Origin: Nocardia puris
Lineage (GTDB): Bacteria > Actinomycetota > Actinomycetes > Mycobacteriales > Mycobacteriaceae
NCBI RefSeq assembly: GCF_003315035.1
Contig: NZ_QNRE01000024.1
Coordinates: forward strand, 1 to 59,351
Length of the DNA stretch: 59,351 bases
Reading direction: 5' to 3'
Positions 11,052 to 18,066 of this stretch are shown in pieces. Under the pieces are notes generated by a model. It was given only the letters and a program-made list of their open reading frames with translations. It was not told the origin of the DNA and searched no databases. Each line of letters starts with the position of its first letter. Within the stretch, counting starts at the first letter, position 1. The translations under genes and the position numbers were made by a program.

Positions 11052-11675
11052 CCCGCTGGCGCCCGCTCGCTCCGGCCGGACGGGTGCGTCGGCGCGCTCG
11101 CGCAGCCCGGCCAGCACCCGGCGCAGCGCGGCGGTGGTCTCGGCCAGCGCGTCGGGTTCGGGGGCGGTGGCCAGCCACAGCGCGGCCTCGTTCATCGCGC
11201 CGGACAGCAGGTGGGCCAGCGGTTCGACGGGCTGGCGGGCGAGCAGGCCGTCGTCCATGGCCGCGAGCAGCGCCTCACCGAGGTGGCGCCCGGAGTTCGC
11301 CTCGTCCATCGCGCGCCATTCGTGCCAGCCGAGCACGGCGGGCCCGTCGATGAGCATGATCCGCTGGATCTCCGGGTCGGCGCTCACGGTGAGGAAGGCC
11401 TCGCACCCGCTGACCAGCTGGTCCCACGCGTCGCCGGAGGCGTCGGCGATCGCCGCGACGCGTTCGCCGACCTCCTGCTGCACCTGGTCCAGCACGGCGC
11501 GGAACAGCTCGGCCTTGCCCGCGAAGTTGTGGTACAGCGCGCCCTTGGTGACCCCGGCGGCCGCGACGATCTCCGAGAGGCCCACGGCCCCATAGCCTTT
11601 CGCGGCGAACAAGCGCCTGCTCTCGCGCAGCAGGGTGTTGCGGGTCTCCTCGCGTTGCTTGGCGCGCAGGGACAT
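11049..11675 (-). CDS. TetR-family transcriptional regulator
   Basis: 208 aa. N-terminal helix-turn-helix at about residues 30-52 (VGLSEIVAAAGVTKGALYHNF), preceded by RNTLLRESRRLFAAKGYGAV; the C-terminal ligand domain is typical of short TetR regulators. Divergent from the VOC gene across a 78-bp region with two palindromes, so it most likely represses itself and its neighbour. Not part of the M. tuberculosis glg locus as I recall it, so this pair looks like an insertion between glgE and glgP. Ligand unknown. Confidence 0.9.
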   Translation of the reverse strand: MSLRAKQREETRNTLLRESRRLFAAKGYGAVGLSEIVAAAGVTKGALYHNFAGKAELFRAVLDQVQQEVGERVAAIADASGDAWDQLVSGCEAFLTVSADPEIQRIMLIDGPAVLGWHEWRAMDEANSGRHLGEALLAAMDDGLLARQPVEPLAHLLSGAMNEAALWLATAPEPDALAETTAALRRVLAGLRERADAPVRPERAGASG

Positions 11676-11687
11676 CGGATCCTCCTC

Positions 11688-11717
11688 TTGACATACCGTC
11701 GGTATGTCGACTAGCTT
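11688..11717 (+). promoter_or_regulatory. Promoter of the VOC gene
   Basis: A near-consensus promoter: -35 TTGACA (11688-11693), 18-bp spacer, -10 TAGCTT (11712-11717). The first palindromic operator fills the spacer, so a bound regulator would block RNA polymerase. Confidence 0.75.
11690..11708. promoter_or_regulatory. TetR operator O1
   Basis: Perfect inverted repeat GACATACCG-T-CGGTATGTC. It lies between the -35 and -10 of the VOC promoter and 15 bp from the TetR start codon, which fits repression in both directions. Confidence 0.75.
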
Positions 11718-11721
11718 ACTT

Positions 11722-11740
11722 CACATACCAACGGTACGTG
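11722..11740. promoter_or_regulatory. TetR operator O2 (imperfect)
   Basis: CACATACCAACGGTACGTG is an imperfect palindrome sharing the ATACC/GGTA core with O1. Centres of O1 and O2 are 32 bp apart, about three helical turns, so two dimers would sit on the same DNA face. O2 covers the predicted transcription start of the VOC gene. Confidence 0.65.
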
Positions 11741-11753
11741 AAAGGTTCCGGTC

Positions 11754-12206
11754 ATGAAGATCAGCAGCTTCTACCCCGTCATCGCCACCGCCCGCGTCGC
11801 CGAATCGCGCGACTTCTACACCAAGTGGTTCGGCTTCGAGATCACCTTCGAGGCGGACTGGTACATCAGCCTGCGGCGCCCGGCCGCCGACGGCGAGCGC
11901 GAGTACGAACTGGCGCTGCTCGACCACACCCACCCGACCATTCCCGAGGGCTACCGCACGCCGGTCCGGGGCCTGGTGCTCAACTTCGAGGTCGACGACG
12001 TCGACGCCGAGTGGGAGCGGCTGGTCACCCAGGGCGGGCTGCGCGCCGAACTCGAGATCCGCAGCGAGGAGTTCGGCCAGCGGCACTTCATCGTCGCCGA
12101 TCCCAGCGGCGTGCTCATCGACGTGATCACCGAGATCCCGCCGAGCGGTGCGTTCGCCGAGCAGTTCAGCGCCGAGTACACGGCTGAGAAGTTCGGCGGC
12201 GAGTGA
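11754..12206 (+). CDS. VOC-family (glyoxalase/bleomycin-resistance fold) protein
   Basis: 150 aa. Two VOC half-modules: MKISSFYPVIATARVAESRDFYTKWFGFEITFE and LVLNFEVDDVDAEWERLV..RHFIVADPSGVLIDVITEI. The terminal D (LIDVI) rather than Glu occupies the usual metal-ligand position, and the first module has no His at the standard place, so a glyoxalase I activity is doubtful; a binding or resistance function is possible. AAAGG lies 8 nt before the ATG. Controlled by the divergent TetR gene (inferred from the operators). Substrate unknown. Confidence 0.88.
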   Translation: MKISSFYPVIATARVAESRDFYTKWFGFEITFEADWYISLRRPAADGEREYELALLDHTHPTIPEGYRTPVRGLVLNFEVDDVDAEWERLVTQGGLRAELEIRSEEFGQRHFIVADPSGVLIDVITEIPPSGAFAEQFSAEYTAEKFGGE

Positions 12207-12283
12207 GTTCGTCACCGGTGAAGGCGCTGGTCGGGAGGGTCTTCGAGGGTGGCGCGCGACCGGCGGCGCGGTGCCCGTCCGTG

Positions 12284-12289
12284 TAGGGT
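12284..12289 (+). promoter_or_regulatory. Predicted -10 element of glgP (leaderless)
   Basis: TAGGGT followed by 7 nt and the GTG start at 12297; no Shine-Dalgarno sequence. Confidence 0.5.
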
Positions 12290-12296
12290 CTACCCG

Positions 12297-14870
12297 GTGA
12301 AGGCTCTCCGTAGGTTCACCGTCCGCGCCCACCTGCCCGAGCGGCTCTCGGCTCTCGGCGAACTCTCCACGAACCTGCGCTGGTCCTGGCACGGGCCCAC
12401 CCAGGATCTGTTCGCCGAACTCGATCGGGACCTGTGGGCCGAGGTCGGGCACGATCCGGTGCGGATGCTGGGCGAGGTGCCCGCCGCCCGGCTCGACGAA
12501 CTCGCCGCCGACCCCGCCTACACCGCGCGGGTGGACGCCGCCGCGGCCGAACTCCGGGACTACCTCGACAAACCCGCCTGGTTCCAGCGCCGCGACGACG
12601 AGGACGGCGTGCGCGGCGTGGCCTACTTCTCCATGGAGTTCGGCGTCACCGAGGTGCTGCCCAACTATTCCGGCGGCCTCGGCATCCTGGCCGGCGACCA
12701 CCTCAAGGCCGCCTCCGATCTCGGCCTGCCGCTCATCGGCGTCGGCCTGCTCTACCGCTCCGGGTACTTCCGCCAGTCGCTGTCGGCCGACGGCTGGCAG
12801 ATCGAGCACTATCCGGCGCTGGACCCGCAGGGCCTGCCGCTGCGCCTGCTCACCAGCGACGGGTCGCCGGTGCTCGTCCACGTCGGCATGCCCGACCACC
12901 GGGTGCTGCGGGCGCGGGTGTGGGTCGCGCAGGTGGGGCGGGTGCCGCTGCTGCTGCTGGATTCCGATATCGCCGAGAACGATCCGGAACTGCGCGCGGT
13001 GACCGACCGGCTCTACGGCGGCGACCAGGACCACCGCATCAAGCAGGAGATCCTGGCCGGCGTGGGCGGGGTGCGCGCGGTGCGCGCCTACACCCGCGCC
13101 GAAGGGCTGCCCGACCCCGACGTGTTCCACATGAACGAGGGGCACGCGGGCTTCCTGGGCGTGGAGCGCATCCGCGAATACGTCTCCGCCGGACTGGATT
13201 TCGATACGGCGATGGCCGCCGTGCGCGCGGGCACCGTGTTCACCACGCACACGCCCGTCCCCGCCGGCATCGACCGCTTCCCGATGCCGCTGGTGCGCCG
13301 CTACTTCGGCGGCGCGCACGGTGAGTCGGAATCCGCGCTGCTGCCGGGACTTTCGGTGGATCGCATCCTGGCGCTCGGCCGCGAGGCCGACCCGTCGGTG
13401 TTCAACATGGCGCACATGGGTCTGCGACTCGCCCAGCGCGCCAACGGCGTATCGCGATTGCACGGCGAGGTGAGCCGCGAGATGTTCGCGCCGCTGTGGC
13501 CCGGTTTCGATGCGTCGGAGGTGCCGATCGGCTCGGTCACCAACGGTGTGCACGCGCCCACCTGGGCCGCGCGCGAATGGATCGACAAGGCGCGCGAGCA
13601 CTTCGGCGCGGAGTTCGTGCAGGAGGCGCGCGGCTGGGAGCGGCTGCGCGACGCCGACCTGGGCGAGTTGTGGTCGACCCGCGAGAGCCTGCGCGCCCTG
13701 CTGGTCGCCGAGGTGCGCCGCCGGGTGCGCGCGTCGTGGTTGCAGCGCGGTGCCGCTCCGGCCGAATTGGGCTGGGTGGACGATGTTTTCGACCCCGCCG
13801 TGCTCACCGTCGGATTCGCGCGCCGGGTGCCCACCTACAAGCGCCTCACCCTCATGCTGCGCGATCCCGACCGGCTGCGCTCGCTGCTGCTGCACCCCGA
13901 GCGCCCGATGCAGCTGGTGGTCGCAGGCAAGAGCCACCCCGCCGACGACGGCGGCAAATCGCTGATCCAGCAGGTGGTCCGGTTCGCCGACGACTCCGAG
14001 GTGCGCCATCGCATCGTCTTCCTGCCCGACTACGACATGTCGATGGCCAGGTACCTGTACTGGGGTTGCGATGTGTGGCTGAACAATCCGCTGCGCCCGC
14101 TCGAGGCGTGCGGCACCTCGGGCATGAAGTCCGCGCTCAACGGCGGGCTGAACCTCTCCATCCGCGACGGCTGGTGGGACGAGATGTACGACGGCGAGAA
14201 CGGCTGGGCCATCCCCACCGCCGACGGCGTGTCCGACGAGCACCGCCGCGACGACCTGGAGGCGGCCGCGCTCTACGAACTGTTCGAACGCACCGTAGCG
14301 CCGCGCTTCTACGATCGCGACGCCGCGGGCCTGCCGACGCGCTGGGCCGAGATGGTGCGCCACACGCTGGAGACGCTGGGCCCGAAGGTGCTGGCCACGC
14401 GGATGGTTCGCGATTACGCCGTGCGGTACTACGGTCCGGCGGCCACCGCGTTCCGCACGGCCGCCGCCGACGAGTTCGCCGGTGCGCGGGAGATCTCGGA
14501 GTACCGCAAGCGGGCCGAGGCGGCGTGGCCGTCGGTGAAGGTCGTGCAGGTGGACAGCTCCGGGCTGCCCGACACCCCGATCATCGGGGCGGAACTGTCG
14601 CTCACCGCGAAGGTCGACCTCGGCGGGCTCGCGGTCTCCGATGTCACGGTGCAGGCGGTGCTGGGGCGGGTCACGTCGAGCGACGATCTCACCGACACCA
14701 CCACCGTGCCGATGGCGCACGCGGGTTCCGAGGGCGGCATCGAACAGTTCACCGTCACCACGCCGGTCCCGCTGTCGGGAGCGGTCGGCTACACCGTGCG
14801 GGTGCTGCCGCAGCATCCGCTGCTCGCCTCGCCGGTGGAGTTCGGGTTGATCGCCTCGCCCAGCGCCTGA
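12297..14870 (+). CDS. glgP: Alpha-glucan (glycogen) phosphorylase
   Basis: PLP-dependent GT35 enzyme releasing glucose-1-phosphate from alpha-glucan; in mycobacteria the homologue acts in glucan turnover and feeds the maltose-1-P/GlgE route. 857 aa, close to the usual actinobacterial length. Seen: the N-terminal DUF3417-like segment (LGELSTNLRWSWHGPTQDLF), YFSMEFGVTEVLPNYSGGLG, the NEGHAGF and THTPVPAG motifs, and the PLP-lysine region EACGTSGMKSALNGG. The GTG at 12297 (VKALRRFTVRAHLPERL) is chosen from family alignment and the leaderless -10. Faces away from glgE/glgB, with the TetR/VOC pair between them. Confidence 0.95.
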   Translation: MKALRRFTVRAHLPERLSALGELSTNLRWSWHGPTQDLFAELDRDLWAEVGHDPVRMLGEVPAARLDELAADPAYTARVDAAAAELRDYLDKPAWFQRRDDEDGVRGVAYFSMEFGVTEVLPNYSGGLGILAGDHLKAASDLGLPLIGVGLLYRSGYFRQSLSADGWQIEHYPALDPQGLPLRLLTSDGSPVLVHVGMPDHRVLRARVWVAQVGRVPLLLLDSDIAENDPELRAVTDRLYGGDQDHRIKQEILAGVGGVRAVRAYTRAEGLPDPDVFHMNEGHAGFLGVERIREYVSAGLDFDTAMAAVRAGTVFTTHTPVPAGIDRFPMPLVRRYFGGAHGESESALLPGLSVDRILALGREADPSVFNMAHMGLRLAQRANGVSRLHGEVSREMFAPLWPGFDASEVPIGSVTNGVHAPTWAAREWIDKAREHFGAEFVQEARGWERLRDADLGELWSTRESLRALLVAEVRRRVRASWLQRGAAPAELGWVDDVFDPAVLTVGFARRVPTYKRLTLMLRDPDRLRSLLLHPERPMQLVVAGKSHPADDGGKSLIQQVVRFADDSEVRHRIVFLPDYDMSMARYLYWGCDVWLNNPLRPLEACGTSGMKSALNGGLNLSIRDGWWDEMYDGENGWAIPTADGVSDEHRRDDLEAAALYELFERTVAPRFYDRDAAGLPTRWAEMVRHTLETLGPKVLATRMVRDYAVRYYGPAATAFRTAAADEFAGAREISEYRKRAEAAWPSVKVVQVDSSGLPDTPIIGAELSLTAKVDLGGLAVSDVTVQAVLGRVTSSDDLTDTTTVPMAHAGSEGGIEQFTVTTPVPLSGAVGYTVRVLPQHPLLASPVEFGLIASPSA

Positions 14871-15032
14871 GTCCGGTGTGCTGGTCACCGCGGCGCGCGT
14901 CGGCCGTATCGGGTTCGGGCCGGCCGGGTGTGTCGTGTCCTCCAACACGTGGCGTCCGATCGTGTCTTCGGACCGGTGAATCGTCAGCTAACGTGCCTCT
15001 GACCCTCTCGTTACGCCACGTCTGGAGAACCC

Positions 15033-16394
15033 ATGGCTACCCCCGTGCTGACCAAGGCTCGCGGTCGCGTCGACTCGTATTTCGGTGTCGGCAGGAACGG
15101 ATCGACCATGCGGCGCGAGATCATGGCCGGGACGGTCACGTTCCTGGCGATGTCCTACGTGCTGGCGGTGAACCCGTCGATCCTCGGCGATCAGGGCGCG
15201 CTGGGGGAGCAGGGCATCCCGATGCAGGCCGTGTTCACGGCGACCGCGGTGGCGGCGGTGTTCGGCACGCTGGTGATGGGGTTGTGGGCGCGGTATCCGA
15301 TCGCGCTGGCGCCGGGCATGGGGCTCAACGCGTTCTTCGCGTTCTCGGTGGTGCTGGGCATGGGCATTCCGTGGCAGGTGGCGCTGTCGGGCACGTTGCT
15401 GTCGGGTGTGATCTTCTTCGTGCTGGCCGTCACCAAGGTCCGCGAACGCATCCTCGACGCCATCCCGCTGCAACTGAAATTGGCGGTCGGCGCGGGCATC
15501 GGCCTGTTCGTCGCGTTCCTGGGGCTGAAGAACGCCGGCTTCGTGGTGGCCAGCGAGGCCACCTTCGTCACCCTCGGCGATTTCACCGAGGGCACCACCC
15601 TGCTGGCCATGTTCGGCCTGATCGTCACGGTGATCTTCCTGGTCAAGGGCTGGCACGGCGCGGTGCTCTACGGCATCGTGCTCACCGCCGCGCTCGGCAT
15701 CGTCACCGGGCTGGTCGACCTGCCGTCGGGGATCGCGGCGCTGCCGCGCGGGCTGGACGAGACCTTCGGCCAGGCCATCATCCACCTGCCCGACGCGTTC
15801 ACCGCGCAGATGGCCATCGTCGTGCTCACCATGTTGTTCGTCGACTTCTTCGACTCCGGGGGCACCTTGATCGGCGTCGCCAACCAGGCCGGGCTGCTCA
15901 CCGAGGACGGCAAGCTGCCCCGCGCTGCCAGCGCGTTCGCGGCCGATTCGGTAGGCACCATGGCGGGCGCGGTGATCGGCACCTCGACCACCACGGCCTA
16001 CGTGGAATCGACGGCGGGTGTGAGCGCGGGCGGGCGCACCGGGCTCACGGCCGTGACGACAGCGGGCTGGTTTCTGCTGGCGATGTTCTGCTACCCGCTC
16101 TTCGCGGTCGTCGCGGGGGCGGGCGAGGTGACCGCGCCCGCGTTGATCGTGGTGGGTGTGCTGATGTCGCGCGCGCTCGGGGACATCGAATGGCCGAAAC
16201 TCGAGTACGCGGTGCCGGCGTTCATCACGATCATCATGATGCCGCTGACGTATTCGATCGCCAACGGCCTCGCCATGGGCATGATCTTCTACCCGATCGT
16301 CATGGTGGCGCGGGGGCGCGCGCGGGAGGTTCACCCGGTCATGTGGGCGCTGCTCGTGCTGTTCGCGGCCTATTTCCTGTTCCTCGCGGAATAG
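15033..16394 (+). CDS. NCS2-family purine (adenine/guanine/hypoxanthine) permease, AzgA-like
   Basis: 453 aa, inner membrane, about 12 transmembrane segments. Seen: MRREIMAGTVTFLAMSYVLAVNP near the start, the APGMGLNAFFAF signature of the AzgA branch, LFVDFFDSGGTLIGVANQAG and SAFAADSVGTMAGAVIGTSTTTAYVES. The family couples purine uptake to the proton gradient; the exact purine cannot be read from sequence. The upstream gap from glgP (162 bp) has only short dyads and no recognisable purine riboswitch. Start ATG 15033 follows a GGAGAA sequence. Confidence 0.92.
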   Translation: MATPVLTKARGRVDSYFGVGRNGSTMRREIMAGTVTFLAMSYVLAVNPSILGDQGALGEQGIPMQAVFTATAVAAVFGTLVMGLWARYPIALAPGMGLNAFFAFSVVLGMGIPWQVALSGTLLSGVIFFVLAVTKVRERILDAIPLQLKLAVGAGIGLFVAFLGLKNAGFVVASEATFVTLGDFTEGTTLLAMFGLIVTVIFLVKGWHGAVLYGIVLTAALGIVTGLVDLPSGIAALPRGLDETFGQAIIHLPDAFTAQMAIVVLTMLFVDFFDSGGTLIGVANQAGLLTEDGKLPRAASAFAADSVGTMAGAVIGTSTTTAYVESTAGVSAGGRTGLTAVTTAGWFLLAMFCYPLFAVVAGAGEVTAPALIVVGVLMSRALGDIEWPKLEYAVPAFITIIMMPLTYSIANGLAMGMIFYPIVMVARGRAREVHPVMWALLVLFAAYFLFLAE

Positions 16395-16474
16395 CGGACC
16401 CCGAGTCCGGTTGCTCATCAACACGTTTCGCGACCACAACCTGTGGTTCACCCGCGCGTCCCGGTTCTGTGTAA

Positions 16475-16494
16475 AATCGGACCCTGGTCCGATT
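16475..16494. promoter_or_regulatory. Perfect palindrome at the DoxX-gene promoter
   Basis: AATCGGACC-CT-GGTCCGATT, a 9-2-9 inverted repeat without mismatch. A -10-like TAGCCT (16494-16499) abuts its right end, so a bound protein would occlude the promoter. The sequence style recalls Rrf2- or MarR-type operators, but no such regulator is adjacent. Confidence 0.7.
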
Positions 16495-16552
16495 AGCCTG
16501 TCGACGCGGCCAGGCGGCAGCGGACCTTCGACCGCAGGGATCGAGGACGACT

Positions 16553-17098
16553 ATGACCACGACCGAGACCAAGAGTGCTTCGCGCACCGACTTCACGCAC
16601 CCGCTCGACGGGATCTCCACCGATATCGGACTGCTGATTCTGCGCGTCGTGTTCGGCTTGCTGTTCGCCGCGCACGGTGCCCAGAAGCTGTTCGGCTGGT
16701 TCGACGGCATGGGATACGAGGCGGCCAAGGCCGCTTTCGACGGCCTGGGCTACAACCCGGGCGCGTTCTTCGCCACGCTCGCCGCCCTGTCCGAGCTCGT
16801 CGGCGGCCTGCTGCTCGCCGCGGGGCTGCTGACGCCGCTGGCTTCGGCCATCGTGGTCGGCACGGTGATCAACATCATCTACGTCACCTGGGAACCCGGT
16901 CTGTTCGGCCAGGGCGGCTGGGAGCTCGGCCTCATGTTCGGCGTGTTCGCCGCGGCCGTGGCGTTCACCGGGCCGGGCAAGTTCTCGCTCGACGCCGGAC
17001 GTCCTTGGGAGCGCAAGGGCTTCGTGTGGGGTGTGGGCGCGATCGTGCTGGCGGTCGTCGCCGGTGGGATCATCCTGATTCTCGAGAGCGTGCTCTGA
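16553..17098 (+). CDS. DoxX-family membrane protein
   Basis: 181 aa with four transmembrane helices (about residues 25-45, 75-96, 100-118, 122-142) plus a fifth hydrophobic segment at the C-terminus (VWGVGAIVLAVVAGGIILI). DoxX signatures: LRVVFGLLFAAHGAQKLFGWF and FFATLAALSELVGGLLLAAGLLTPLAS. Mycobacterial DoxX proteins form a redox-associated membrane complex with a sulfurtransferase and SodA; no such partners are adjacent here. A 53-bp leader follows the operator-like palindrome, and expression is probably controlled by it. Confidence 0.9.
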   Translation: MTTTETKSASRTDFTHPLDGISTDIGLLILRVVFGLLFAAHGAQKLFGWFDGMGYEAAKAAFDGLGYNPGAFFATLAALSELVGGLLLAAGLLTPLASAIVVGTVINIIYVTWEPGLFGQGGWELGLMFGVFAAAVAFTGPGKFSLDAGRPWERKGFVWGVGAIVLAVVAGGIILILESVL

Positions 17099-17115
17099 GC
17101 GCGAGCTGAGACTTG

Positions 17116-17160
17116 AACGACGGGCGGCGTGGTGAGACGGTCACCGCGTCGCCCGCCGTT
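17116..17160. terminator. Hairpin terminator between convergent genes
   Basis: Fourteen-base arms (17116-17129 and 17147-17160) pair with a single A-C mismatch and one G-T wobble. It lies between the DoxX stop at 17098 and the methyltransferase stop at 17169 and could serve both. Confidence 0.75.
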
Positions 17161-17168
17161 TCGGTAGG

Positions 17169-17900
17169 TCAGCCGGTGGGTGGTCGCAGGACCAGCATGG
17201 TGGTGGCGCCGCGTTGGAATTCGAAGGGGGTGGGGCGGGTTTGAGTGGGAATTCCCCTGCGGTGCAGCTCTTTTCGCAGGTGGTCGACCAGGGCGTGCTG
17301 GGGTTTGCCGGTGTGGTCGACCAGGGGGTAGAGGCGGGTTTCGCCGTGGGTGACTCGGGCGAGTTCGAGGAGGGCCGCCAGGTGGAAGGCGGCGTCGAGG
17401 CGGTCGGCGTAGGTAAAGAGCAGGTGGGAGCTGAGGGTGAGGTCGAAAGTCCGGTCGGCGAACGGTAATTCGGGGAGTTCGGCCGCGAGGTAGCGGTCGG
17501 GGTGGGCCGTGAGGTCGGCGGCGAAGCGGGTGGCGGCGGTGTGGCGCAGGTTGGTGTGCGCCTCGGGGGAGCCGTAGTAGTCCCAGGTGTAGCGATCGGC
17601 GTGCGCGGTGATCCAGGCGCCGCCGCGGTCGATTTCGGCGCGGGTGTGCGCGCTCAGCGCCGCGGGCGGGTGTGCGTAGACGGGATCGACGGCCGTGACG
17701 GTGGCGCCGAGTTCGGCGGCCTCGGCGGCGAAACTCGCGGCCCCGCCGGGACAGTCGAGAATTCGGCCGCGCAGATCTGCCTCGGTGAGCTGGAAGATGG
17801 CGCGATACTCCGACAGAGTCCGTGCGCTGATGAGGAATTCGCCGAGGGTGTCGGAGGGCTGCATCGCCTCACGGTCGCACGCGAGGGCGAGCGGCGGCAA
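17169..17900 (-). CDS. Predicted SAM-dependent methyltransferase
   Basis: 243 aa. A class I methyltransferase-like layout: motif I region RILDCPGGAASFAAEAAELG, an acidic strand VTAVDPVYA, and a later LPELPFADRTFDLTLSSHLLF segment matching motifs IV/V. Target unknown. TTG at 17900 has an AGGGA sequence 7 nt upstream; ATG 17864 (MQPSDTLGEF) is a good alternative with GAGG too close to it. Follows dinG on the same strand, separated by 166 bp that contain a strong hairpin, so it is probably a separate transcript. Confidence 0.8.
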   Translation of the reverse strand: MPPLALACDREAMQPSDTLGEFLISARTLSEYRAIFQLTEADLRGRILDCPGGAASFAAEAAELGATVTAVDPVYAHPPAALSAHTRAEIDRGGAWITAHADRYTWDYYGSPEAHTNLRHTAATRFAADLTAHPDRYLAAELPELPFADRTFDLTLSSHLLFTYADRLDAAFHLAALLELARVTHGETRLYPLVDHTGKPQHALVDHLRKELHRRGIPTQTRPTPFEFQRGATTMLVLRPPTG

Positions 17901-17923
17901 CGGATTTCCCTGCGATCGGTAGT

Positions 17924-17958
17924 GCCCCCGCGCCGCGTGCAGGGCTTGGCGCGGGGGC
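17924..17958 (-). terminator. Strong hairpin between dinG and the methyltransferase gene
   Basis: Perfect 11-bp arms GCCCCCGCGCC (17924-17934) and GGCGCGGGGGC (17948-17958), with an outer ATCGGT/ACCGAT pair extending it. It may terminate dinG transcription or sit in the 5' leader of the methyltransferase gene, whose ribosome-binding site lies just beyond it. Confidence 0.6.
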
Positions 17959-18066
17959 GGACCGATACCCCGGCGTGGGAATTGGGGTCCACCGGAGTAC
18001 CGCCACCCAATTTACTTCCGCATGGAAACACAGGTAACCGCGTTGTGAGTGGTTTCACATCGCTGG

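Noticed and set aside
11721..14948. 1,075-codon open frame antisense to glgP
   Set aside because: Same mirror effect; no family motifs, and glgP is unambiguous on the plus strand.
14871..15032. Purine riboswitch before the NCS2 permease
   Set aside because: Only short dyads such as TAACG/CGTTA; no conserved aptamer core could be recognised.
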